Below, one piece after another: positions 1-5,598 of a DNA stretch of 5,598 nt. Below the pieces are notes generated by a model. That model saw only the letters and a list, made by a program, of their open reading frames with translations. It was not told the origin of the DNA and searched no databases. Within the stretch, counting starts at the first letter, position 1. Every line of letters begins with the position of its first letter. The position numbers and the translations under genes are program-made. Where the stretch lies: NCBI GenBank assembly GCA_006226985.1, contig SBGC01000167.1, forward strand, positions 1-5,598, given 5' to 3'. Source of the stretch: Bacillota bacterium (GTDB lineage: Bacteria; Bacillota_I; Bacilli_A; Acholeplasmatales; Acholeplasmataceae).

Positions 1-83
1 CCCATTCTTAGAACAATCCATTGATCAGAACCACACACGTGTTTTTTTTTAGTTACTAAAATATCGTTAATCTGATATATCAT
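1..83 (-). CDS. DUF951 family small protein, N-terminal 27 codons (runs off the window)
   Basis: The reading frame starts at the ATG at 83-81 and stays open to the window edge. The visible peptide begins [20 protein letters not shown] and continues QWIVLRM. The pattern of Lys-Lys, His-x-Cys-Gly-Ser, an aromatic W and an R-x-G end matches the start of the DUF951 family, small (about 60-70 residue) Firmicutes proteins such as B. subtilis YyzM. In that family the rest carries a CxxCG motif, so a small zinc-ribbon-like fold is plausible, but that half is outside the window. The function is unknown. The ATG overlaps the parB stop as ATGA, so translation is probably coupled. Weak Shine-Dalgarno candidates are AAGG at 91-88 (4-base spacer) and GAAAGG at 100-95 (11-base spacer). 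Lys12-14 are encoded by a run of nine A (50-42). The family call rests on motif recall only. Confidence 0.8.
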   Translation of the reverse strand, partial: MIYQINDILVTKKKHVCGSDQWIVLRM

Positions 84-907
84 TTTGCCTTAAGCCTTTC
101 AATGATTTCTACAGCATCATCATCTTTAAAGTATATGACTAATTTTTTTTCATCTATTTTAATTTTATGCCCGAAAATTCTCGAAAGTTCAGTTTCTTCT
201 TTAATGTATTTCTTTTCGACTGTTCTCACGATTTTGTTCGTTTTTTCTTCTTCTTTAGTTAAATCCTCAACTTGTCTAACTGAAAGTTGTTTATCAATAA
301 TTAGTTTTGCGATTTTAATCGTTTTTTGTGCATTTTCTAATTTACTTAATGCTCTTGCGTGGCCCATACTGATTTGGTTAGTCAATAGCATATTTTGAAC
401 TTCATTGGGTAAATTTAGCAATCCCAACATATTTGTTACATGTGATCTACTTTTACCTATCTTGATAGCTAAATCAGATTGGGTAAGTTTTAGAGTTCCC
501 ATAACGACCTTATAAGCCTCAGCTTCTTCAATAGGAGTCAGGTTTTCACGTTGTAAATTTTCTGCTAAAGCAATTTCTGCTACTTTTGCTTCTTCATATT
601 GTCGTATAATTGATGGAATTGTTTTTAAACCAACTTTTTTGGCAGCTCGATATCTTCGTTCACCAGAAACAATAATGTAGCCTAACTTAACTTTTTTTAC
701 AATAATTGGTTGAAATACCCCATGTTCCTTAATGGATTGAGCTAATTCATTTATCTTATCTTCATCAAAGATTCTTCTTGGTTGAAATGGGTTGGGTTTA
801 ATTTCTGTCAAAGCAATCTCATCAATAACTTCACCTTCTAAAACATCATCGACGTGATGTTCGTGAAGTAAATCTGATAAAGTTCTAGGTTTTTTATCAT
901 CTATCAT
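80..907 (-). CDS. parB: ParB/Spo0J chromosome-partitioning protein (parS-binding CTPase)
   Basis: This is a 275-residue ParB, close to the usual 280. Known family role: it binds parS sites near the origin, closes into a CTP-dependent sliding clamp, spreads, loads SMC and stimulates ParA. Visible domains: an N-terminal tail (1-30); the ParB/Srx CTP-binding domain with NPFQPRRIF (39-47), GERRYRA (82-88) and ENLQREN (116-122); a helix-turn-helix from about 142 to 165 with GKSRSHV (151-157) and SMGHARAL (180-187); a charged linker (about 215-238); and a C-terminal dimerisation domain (about 239-275). Arg154 and Gly182 fit the ParB rather than the Noc specificity pattern, predicting normal parS recognition. 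Oddities: the usual N-terminal GLGxGL-type peptide is absent, and Gly162 sits where LRLL usually has Arg. An in-frame stop lies three codons before the ATG at 907, so this start is firm. It overlaps parA by 11 bases and the next gene by 4. Confidence 0.96.
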   Translation of the reverse strand: MIDDKKPRTLSDLLHEHHVDDVLEGEVIDEIALTEIKPNPFQPRRIFDEDKINELAQSIKEHGVFQPIIVKKVKLGYIIVSGERRYRAAKKVGLKTIPSIIRQYEEAKVAEIALAENLQRENLTPIEEAEAYKVVMGTLKLTQSDLAIKIGKSRSHVTNMLGLLNLPNEVQNMLLTNQISMGHARALSKLENAQKTIKIAKLIIDKQLSVRQVEDLTKEEEKTNKIVRTVEKKYIKEETELSRIFGHKIKIDEKKLVIYFKDDDAVEIIERLKAK

Positions 908-1670
908 TATTCTTTACAATCTCCTTTGCTAAAGATTTATAAAGCTTTGCTGCTGGTGACTTAGGTGCAAACGTTAATACGGGTAATCCATATGTAGGTG
1001 CAACTTGTGCTGCAACATTACTCGTTATAATCGTATCGAATACACCATCTTTAAAATAATCTTTTATTTCATGCACGATTTCCCAGCCAGCTTTTGTACG
1101 TTTGTCAAGCATAGTAAGTAGTACGCCTTCAATGTCTAATCTTTTATTGTTAATTTTTAACTTCTTTTGAACAATTCTTATTGTATTAAGTAGTTGTGTT
1201 AGACCATCAATTGCCAAGAACTGGCATTGAACAGGTATTAAAACTGAGTTCGATGCATATAAAGCACTTGTTGTTAATAGACCAAGTGATGGGGGACAAT
1301 CAAGGAATATATAATCGTATTCTGCTTCAATTTCAGATATTTTTTGTCTGAGTATGTATTCGCGATCTTCATGGTCTAGTCTAACCTCAATATGTGCCAA
1401 TTCGATTGTTGCTGGAATAACATCAATACCGAGTTCAGAAAGATGGATAACACTTTCCTTAATGTCCTTGAAATCCATAAGAACATCATATATTGTTGAA
1501 TATAGCATACTTCGATTTATACCCAAACTTGTTGTTGTGCTTGCTTGTGGGTCAAAATCAATTAATAATACTTTCTTGCCGATTTCAGCTAAAGCAGCGG
1601 ATAAATTGACACTTGTTGTCGTTTTACCTACACCACCTTTTTGATTGGAAACAGCTATAACTTTTCCCAC
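897..1670 (-). CDS. parA: ParA/Soj chromosome-partitioning ATPase
   Basis: This 257-residue MinD/ParA-family ATPase has the full-length Soj size (B. subtilis Soj is about 253). Family role: ATP-dependent dimers bind the nucleoid non-specifically, ParB stimulates hydrolysis, and together they segregate origins; Soj also influences DnaA in Bacillus. Visible motifs: deviant Walker A KGGVGKTT at 11-18, with signature Lys11 and Lys16; Walker A' DFDPQAS at 38-44; Walker [10 protein letters not shown] at 122-130; and [13 protein letters not shown] at 180-192. Arg191 matches Soj Arg189, one of the DNA-binding arginines. The second, Soj Arg218 in the PRNVRLSEAP motif, is Ala220 here ([10 protein letters not shown], 216-225). 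The start is GTG at 1670. No ATG lies near, the protein begins exactly where the family does, and a Shine-Dalgarno sequence sits 7 bases upstream. The gene follows rsmG by 16 bases and overlaps parB by 11. Confidence 0.97.
   Translation of the reverse strand: MGKVIAVSNQKGGVGKTTTSVNLSAALAEIGKKVLLIDFDPQASTTTSLGINRSMLYSTIYDVLMDFKDIKESVIHLSELGIDVIPATIELAHIEVRLDHEDREYILRQKISEIEAEYDYIFLDCPPSLGLLTTSALYASNSVLIPVQCQFLAIDGLTQLLNTIRIVQKKLKINNKRLDIEGVLLTMLDKRTKAGWEIVHEIKDYFKDGVFDTIITSNVAAQVAPTYGLPVLTFAPKSPAAKLYKSLAKEIVKNNDR
921..927 (-). promoter_or_regulatory. Shine-Dalgarno site for parB, inside parA
   Basis: The minus strand reads AAAGGAG, which falls within the codons for Ala-Lys-Glu near the ParA C-terminus. 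The 13-base distance to the parB ATG at 907 is longer than usual. Ribosomes finishing parA (stop at 899-897) may therefore contribute through re-initiation. Confidence 0.55.
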
Positions 1671-1674
1671 AATT

Positions 1675-1683
1675 TCACCCCTT
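1675..1683 (-). promoter_or_regulatory. Shine-Dalgarno site for parA
   Basis: The minus strand reads AAGGGGTGA in the 16-base rsmG-parA gap, with 7 bases between the G run and the GTG start at 1670. It is close to the AAGGAGGTGA consensus, lacking one base, and supports GTG initiation. This is the only ribosome binding site in the window that lies mainly in non-coding sequence. Confidence 0.75.
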
Positions 1684-1686
1684 AGT

Positions 1687-2385
1687 CTATAATGGTTTTT
1701 TAATCATCATCGCATAAGAACGGGGATATCCCGATACTTGAGCATTTTTACGTACTTTTATAAGTGATCTATTGCCATAATTTAATGGCAAAGTAAATTC
1801 CTTAATCTCCTCAATAGAAGATTTTAGTTCTTTTAAAGCATTTTTAGAACTTTCCAATTCTTCAACATATTGATTGGATTTATAAGCAATAAAATGTCCA
1901 TTAACTTTAGTCATAGGGAGACCAAGTTCAAAGATGAGTTGCAAATTACCTAATGCTCTGGCTGTAACAATATCAAATTTATGAAGATTGTGTGCTGCAT
2001 AGTTTTCTATGCGATCATGAATGAGTTCAATGTTTAATATGTTCAATCTATCGCATAGTAATTTTAAAAAGTTTATTCGTTTTTGCAATGAATCAATTAT
2101 TGTCACTTTGAGATGCGGGAAGATTATTTTCAAAGGAATACTTGGAAACCCTGCACCTGCTCCCATATCGCATATCGTGTTTACTTTATTTAAATCAATT
2201 ACTTTCAACATAGTTAGCGAATCAAAAAAGTGTTTATAAAAAACTTCAACTTCATCTGTAATTCTTGTCAGGTTTGTATGTTCATTATACGCTATAAGTT
2301 CTTTAAAATATAGATTGAATAAATATTCTTGCTCCGATGTTATTAATATTCCAAACTCATCAAAAACATCTTGTTTAAATGTCAT
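1687..2385 (-). CDS. rsmG: RsmG (GidB), 16S rRNA m7G527 methyltransferase
   Basis: This 232-residue class I SAM-dependent methyltransferase has the normal family length. RsmG methylates N7 of G527 (E. coli numbering) in the 530 loop of 16S rRNA; loss of the enzyme gives low-level streptomycin resistance in several bacteria. Motifs seen: [10 protein letters not shown] (33-42), the family's N-terminal YNxxxNLT signature; SAM-binding [15 protein letters not shown] (73-87); acidic Asp98 in TIIDSLQKR, expected to contact the SAM ribose; HDRIE (123-127); TARAL (141-145); and a C-terminal [13 protein letters not shown] (220-232). The last is a variant of the usual YPRxxGTPxKxPL tail. The ATG start at 2385 lies 9 bases after an AGGAG. 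The gene overlaps mnmG by 11 bases, the pairing (gidA-gidB) seen in many Firmicutes, and parA follows 16 bases downstream. It ends in TAG. Confidence 0.96.
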   Translation of the reverse strand: MTFKQDVFDEFGILITSEQEYLFNLYFKELIAYNEHTNLTRITDEVEVFYKHFFDSLTMLKVIDLNKVNTICDMGAGAGFPSIPLKIIFPHLKVTIIDSLQKRINFLKLLCDRLNILNIELIHDRIENYAAHNLHKFDIVTARALGNLQLIFELGLPMTKVNGHFIAYKSNQYVEELESSKNALKELKSSIEEIKEFTLPLNYGNRSLIKVRKNAQVSGYPRSYAMMIKKPL

Positions 2386-4240
2386 GGTGGAATGCTCCTG
2401 ATTCTAAGTAAACGAGTAAAACAGATATATCTGCAGGGTTTACACCTGAAATTCGTGAAGCTTGGCCTAATGTTTTAGGTTTTATTTTCATTAATTTTTC
2501 TCTTGATTCCGATGAAATATTTCTTATTTGGCGATAATCGATAATATCTGGTATCATTTTGTCTTCTAATCTCAGCACTTTATCAGCTTCACGTTGTGCT
2601 TTTTGAATATATCCTTCGTATTTAACATGGATTTCAATTTGCTCAAGGGTATCCTGATCAAAAACATCTCCAATGAAGTGAATAATCTGTTGCTTTCCCA
2701 ATTCAGGACGTTTGATTAATTCTGACAATAAATAGGTTTCATATATTGCAGCAGATCCCTGTGACAATAAGTATTCATTGTTTTCTTTATTAGGTAAAAC
2801 CTTAAACGTATCCACAATTTCAAATGCTTTTTCATAATTGTTCTTTTTTTGAACATACTTTTGATAGGTAACTTCATCAAGAAGGCCTAATTTGTATCCA
2901 TATTCTCTCAAACGTAAATCTGCATTATCATGGCGTAGCAGTAAACGATGTTCTGCTCTTGAAGTTAGTAAACGATATGGATCTAAAACACCTTTTGTAA
3001 CAAGATCGTCGATTAAAACACCAATATATGCCTCATGTCTATGTAAAACAAAAGGCTCTTTATTCGAGATTTTTAATGCAGCGTTTATACCTGCCATTAA
3101 TCCTTGACCTGCTGCTTCTTCATAACCACTAGTTCCATTGATTTGTCCTGCGCAAAAGAGATTATGAATTTTTTTTGTTTCCAAAGATGGATATAATTGG
3201 ACGGGATTAATTGCATCGTATTCAATCGCGTACGCGTATTTTACTATATTAACATGTTCCATACCAGGAATCGTTTTTAGCATTTTTTCCTGAATATGTC
3301 GTGGTAAACTGGTTGACATACCTTGAACATAAAGCTCATCAAGCTCCATACTTTCGGGCTCAATAAAGACTTGATGTCTCGATTTATCAAAGAATCTTAC
3401 AACCTTATCTTCAATGGAAGGACAATATCTCGGTCCAACACCTTCTACAACACCTCCATACATGGCAGATTGATCAAGATTTTGATTAATAATATCATGT
3501 GTTTTTAAAGATGTATGTGTTAGATAACATACTTCTTTTGGGTTTTCATCATAATATACATTATCAAAGCTGAATGTATGTTTTTCTGTGTCTCCAGGTT
3601 GAATAACCATTTTCTCATAGTCTAAACTATACTTATCAACTCTAGGTGGTGTTCCTGTTTTCAATCGAATAACTTCAAAACCTAAATCCTTAAGTTGTTG
3701 GCTAATGCCATAGGTTGTTGGTTCGCCATGTGGACCACTATGTGTTTTTTCTTTTCCAATTAAAATATTACTACTTAAATATGTTCCTGTAGTTAAAATA
3801 ACTGTTTTTCCTAAAATGTTTTGTCCATTTTGAAGAGTAACACCTTTAACTGTGTGATCCTCTACAATCATTTTTTCAACTAAGCTTTCAATAAGTGTTA
3901 GATTTTCTTGTTGTTTTAATACATCAAGCATGATCTTTGGATATTTAAGTTTATCGATTTGTGCACGAAGTGCGCGAACTGCTGGCCCCTTAGAAGCATT
4001 TAGCATCTTCATCTGAATTTGACCTTTGTCTGCACTTTTTGCCATTTCTCCACCTAGTGCATCAATTTCTCTAACAACTATGCCTTTTGCGGGACCACCT
4101 ATAGAGGGATTACAAGGCAAAGAAGCAACCTTTGAAAGGTTGCCTGTAATAAGGACTGTTCTTTTGTTCATTCTTGCCATTGCTAGTGCAGCTTCAATAC
4201 CTGCATGCCCACCACCAACAACGATACCATCATATATCAT
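2375..4240 (-). CDS. mnmG: MnmG (GidA), tRNA uridine-34 5-carboxymethylaminomethyl modification enzyme
   Basis: This FAD-dependent protein is 621 residues from the ATG at 4240. Family role: with the GTPase MnmE it installs the (carboxymethyl)aminomethyl group on wobble U34 of certain tRNAs, using methylene-tetrahydrofolate, FAD and NADH. Motifs (numbered from that ATG): dinucleotide fold VVGGGHAG (7-14); first signature [11 protein letters not shown] (43-53) and EIDALGG (58-64); [10 protein letters not shown] (261-270), whose Cys263 matches the key Cys277 of E. coli; second signature [16 protein letters not shown] (355-370); and C-terminal YEGYI (531-535) and GQASRISGV (582-590), the MnmE/tRNA-contacting region. 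An alternative GTG start at 4249 overlaps the tkt stop as GTGA and adds three residues. I prefer the ATG because GAAG at 4252-4249 is then 8 bases away. The gene ends in TAA and overlaps rsmG by 11 bases. mnmE is not next to it here. Confidence 0.96.
   Translation of the reverse strand: MIYDGIVVGGGHAGIEAALAMARMNKRTVLITGNLSKVASLPCNPSIGGPAKGIVVREIDALGGEMAKSADKGQIQMKMLNASKGPAVRALRAQIDKLKYPKIMLDVLKQQENLTLIESLVEKMIVEDHTVKGVTLQNGQNILGKTVILTTGTYLSSNILIGKEKTHSGPHGEPTTYGISQQLKDLGFEVIRLKTGTPPRVDKYSLDYEKMVIQPGDTEKHTFSFDNVYYDENPKEVCYLTHTSLKTHDIINQNLDQSAMYGGVVEGVGPRYCPSIEDKVVRFFDKSRHQVFIEPESMELDELYVQGMSTSLPRHIQEKMLKTIPGMEHVNIVKYAYAIEYDAINPVQLYPSLETKKIHNLFCAGQINGTSGYEEAAGQGLMAGINAALKISNKEPFVLHRHEAYIGVLIDDLVTKGVLDPYRLLTSRAEHRLLLRHDNADLRLREYGYKLGLLDEVTYQKYVQKKNNYEKAFEIVDTFKVLPNKENNEYLLSQGSAAIYETYLLSELIKRPELGKQQIIHFIGDVFDQDTLEQIEIHVKYEGYIQKAQREADKVLRLEDKMIPDIIDYRQIRNISSESREKLMKIKPKTLGQASRISGVNPADISVLLVYLESGAFHHDI
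2395..2399 (-). promoter_or_regulatory. Shine-Dalgarno site for rsmG, inside mnmG
   Basis: The minus strand reads AGGAG, 9 bases before the rsmG ATG at 2385. It is embedded in the codons for Ser-Gly-Ala near the MnmG C-terminus, so rsmG translation is likely coupled to mnmG. Confidence 0.7.
4125..4143. repeat. Perfect 19-base inverted repeat inside mnmG
   Basis: The plus strand reads GCAACCTTTGAAAGGTTGC: two perfect 9-base arms around one central base. In the mRNA this can form an 8-base-pair hairpin with a UCA loop, about 100 bases into mnmG, over codons 33-39 (GNLSKVA). No U-tract follows, so it is not a convincing terminator. It may be a chance product of the codons or an intragenic regulatory or protein-binding site; the sequence alone cannot decide. 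Confidence 0.5.
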
Positions 4241-4245
4241 TAACG

Positions 4246-5598
4246 TCACTTCTTCTTATTTTTTCCTAAATATTTTTTCGCTATTTGTTCCGGCGTAAAA
4301 CCAAAATATTCGAGTACATCCTCAAGTGGTGCACTTACACCAAACGTGTCAATACCTATTACCTCATTGGTATACTTATACCATGACATAGAACTACCCA
4401 TTTCTATAGCGACCGTTTTAACTCTTTTGGGAAGTATTTGTTTTTTGTATTTAAGTGTTTGTTTTTCATATAAATAATGAGATGGCATACTTACAACTCT
4501 TACATCTACACCTTCGTTAAATAATATGTTTTTTACGTCTATTGCGAGTCCAACTTCTGAGCCAGATGCTAGTAAAATACCATCAAGTTTTTTATGCTCT
4601 TTTTCAACAATATACGCTCCTTGTATTAGTCCATCATAGCTTGTATGATTTTGATTAGTCACGTTTTGTCTCGTTAAAATAATGACTGTTGGAGTGCTTA
4701 TCGATTCCATTGCAATTTTCCATGCTGCAGCAGTTTCATGTGCATCTGCTGGTCTTATAACATTTAAGTTAGGTATAGCTCTTAATCCTGTAAGTTGCTC
4801 AATTGGTTGATGCGTTGGTCCATCTTCACCGACAGCAATTGTATCATGTGAGAAAACGAAAATCGAAGGAATTTGCATGATTGCAGCCAAACGAATAGCT
4901 GGTTTCATATAGTCACTAAATACAAAGAATGCTCCACCAAATACTTTAAGGCCACCGTGTAAAGTCATACCGTTGACAATAGCACCCATAGCATGTTCTC
5001 TTACGCCAAAATTAATATTTCTTGCTAGACGGTTGTTTTTATCATAATGCCCATCTGCTCCTTTAGCTTTTGTAGAAGCAGTTAAATCAGCTGATCCACC
5101 TATGAAATTAAGATGTTTTTTTGATAAGTAATCAATGATTTTTCCACTTGAATTTCTTGTTGCATCTTTAGGTGAGGAAAGTTGTTTTATCATTTCGTCA
5201 TAATCAACAGTTATACCTTTATGAAATTGTTTATACATGGCATATTCATTAGGAAAATCATTCTTATAATCCTCTATAAGTTTATGCCACTTATTATACG
5301 TTCTTTTGCCTCGTGAAGCGACTTTCAGTTTATAATGATCGTAGATTTCTTTCGGTATTTCAAACGGCTCATATTCCCATTGAAGATTTTCTCTAAGCTT
5401 ATTTGCTTCATCATTTCCGATAGGTGCACCATGAACTTTACTTGTTCCAGATACTGATGTACCGTAGCCAATGATTGTTCTAATCTCAATGAGTGAAGGT
5501 TGATCCGTATTCTTTTTTGCTTTATTTATTGCTTTGTTAATTGACTCAATATCGTTGCCATCTTCAATAAATAAATACTGCCAACCCATTGCTTCAAA
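4246..5598 (-). CDS. tkt: Transketolase, C-terminal about 450 residues (5' end outside the window)
   Basis: The frame is open to the window edge. The visible protein starts FEAMGWQ and ends at TGA (4248-4246), giving 450 residues of a usual 650-670; most of the N-terminal thiamine-diphosphate domain is missing. Transketolase moves two-carbon units between sugar phosphates in the non-oxidative pentose phosphate pathway. Numbering visible residues from that F: KVHGAPIG (54-61), which includes the conserved His of the pyrophosphate site; GGSADLT (167-173), start of the pyrimidine-binding domain; GVREHAMG (198-205) with the catalytic Glu that activates thiamine; [18 protein letters not shown] (250-267), the second family signature; RPADAHET (282-289); and the C-terminal domain with SGSEV (345-349) and [11 protein letters not shown] (414-424). 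The short Lys-rich tail (GKNKKK) carries the mnmG ribosome binding site. An internal ATG at 5589 is not the true start. Intact as far as visible. Confidence 0.97.
   Translation of the reverse strand, partial: FEAMGWQYLFIEDGNDIESINKAINKAKKNTDQPSLIEIRTIIGYGTSVSGTSKVHGAPIGNDEANKLRENLQWEYEPFEIPKEIYDHYKLKVASRGKRTYNKWHKLIEDYKNDFPNEYAMYKQFHKGITVDYDEMIKQLSSPKDATRNSSGKIIDYLSKKHLNFIGGSADLTASTKAKGADGHYDKNNRLARNINFGVREHAMGAIVNGMTLHGGLKVFGGAFFVFSDYMKPAIRLAAIMQIPSIFVFSHDTIAVGEDGPTHQPIEQLTGLRAIPNLNVIRPADAHETAAAWKIAMESISTPTVIILTRQNVTNQNHTSYDGLIQGAYIVEKEHKKLDGILLASGSEVGLAIDVKNILFNEGVDVRVVSMPSHYLYEKQTLKYKKQILPKRVKTVAIEMGSSMSWYKYTNEVIGIDTFGVSAPLEDVLEYFGFTPEQIAKKYLGKNKKK
4249..4257 (-). promoter_or_regulatory. 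Shine-Dalgarno-like site for mnmG in the tkt 3' end
   Basis: The minus strand reads AAGAAGAAG, the three Lys codons ending transketolase. The last GAAG lies 8 bases before the ATG at 4240, suitable spacing. It is much too close to the alternative GTG at 4249. It is a weaker match to the consensus than the rsmG and parA sites. Confidence 0.5.

Noticed and set aside
31..46. CACGTG core at the start of the DUF951 gene
   Set aside because: Only the six-base core matches parS; the flanks do not.
434..449. parS-like sequence TGTTACATGTGATCTA inside parB
   Set aside because: It matches 11 of 16 positions of TGTTTCACGTGAAACA, but the core is CATGTG rather than CACGTG and the right arm is poor. Below what I would call a parS site, although B. 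subtilis does carry one inside spo0J.
542..557. Second parS-like stretch in parB with one good half-site (TTTCAC)
   Set aside because: Only 10 of 16 positions match and the other half is destroyed. It encodes the conserved LQREN motif, which explains the similarity.
845..860. Inverted repeat ATCATC/GATGAT-type arms in the parB N-terminal codons
   Set aside because: Short arms arising from repeated His/Asp/Val codons (HHVDD); no support for a regulatory role.
1354..1644. Plus-strand open reading frame opposite parA (and others opposite parB, rsmG and mnmG)
   Set aside because: These lie antisense to strongly conserved genes, have no recognisable motifs, and are explained as shadows of the real coding frames.
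2422..2433. CAGATATATCTG 12-base palindrome near the mnmG 3' end
   Set aside because: A 12-base palindrome is expected about once by chance in a window this size, and it encodes the conserved ADIS residues.
2809..2817. GTATCCACA, one mismatch from a DnaA box
   Set aside because: Single isolated site inside mnmG coding sequence; no cluster, no AT-rich unwinding region, so no evidence of an origin in this window.

Overview
The window is a compact, AT-rich bacterial chromosomal segment in which all recognisable genes lie on the minus strand, so they are transcribed from right to left. Three genes here end in TGA, and the transketolase has an in-frame TGG (Trp) codon, so TGA works as a stop as in the standard bacterial code. 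Low GC, Firmicutes-type Soj/Spo0J proteins and housekeeping gene order suggest a low-GC Firmicute or an Acholeplasma/Erysipelotrichia-like relative. Mycoplasmas that read TGA as Trp are unlikely. The taxon is an inference.

In transcription order the genes are: tkt (transketolase, N-terminal part outside the window, 5598-4246), mnmG (tRNA U34 modification enzyme, 4240-2375), rsmG (16S rRNA m7G methyltransferase, 2385-1687), parA/soj (1670-897), parB/spo0J (907-80) and the first 27 codons of a DUF951-family small protein (83-1, leaving the window). Genes overlap by 4 to 11 bases or are separated by at most 16 bases. No stretch of even 50 bases is free of coding sequence, and I saw no terminator or clear promoter. 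The simplest reading is one co-transcribed, translationally coupled operon, with most ribosome binding sites embedded in the 3' end of the preceding gene.

The mnmG-rsmG-parA-parB block is the classic cluster near the replication origin in Firmicutes. MnmG and RsmG act on translation (tRNA wobble modification and 16S rRNA methylation); ParA and ParB act in origin segregation and SMC loading. Two differences from the Bacillus arrangement stand out. Transketolase, rather than mnmE, precedes mnmG, and there is no noc between rsmG and parA.

I found no exotic defence or mobile system. The most interesting signals are in the partition proteins. ParA lacks the second of two arginines implicated in non-specific DNA binding in B. 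subtilis Soj. ParB lacks the usual N-terminal GLGxGL-type ParA-stimulating peptide and has Gly in place of a usually conserved Arg in its DNA-binding region. Together these suggest a divergent lineage-specific ParA-ParB pair.
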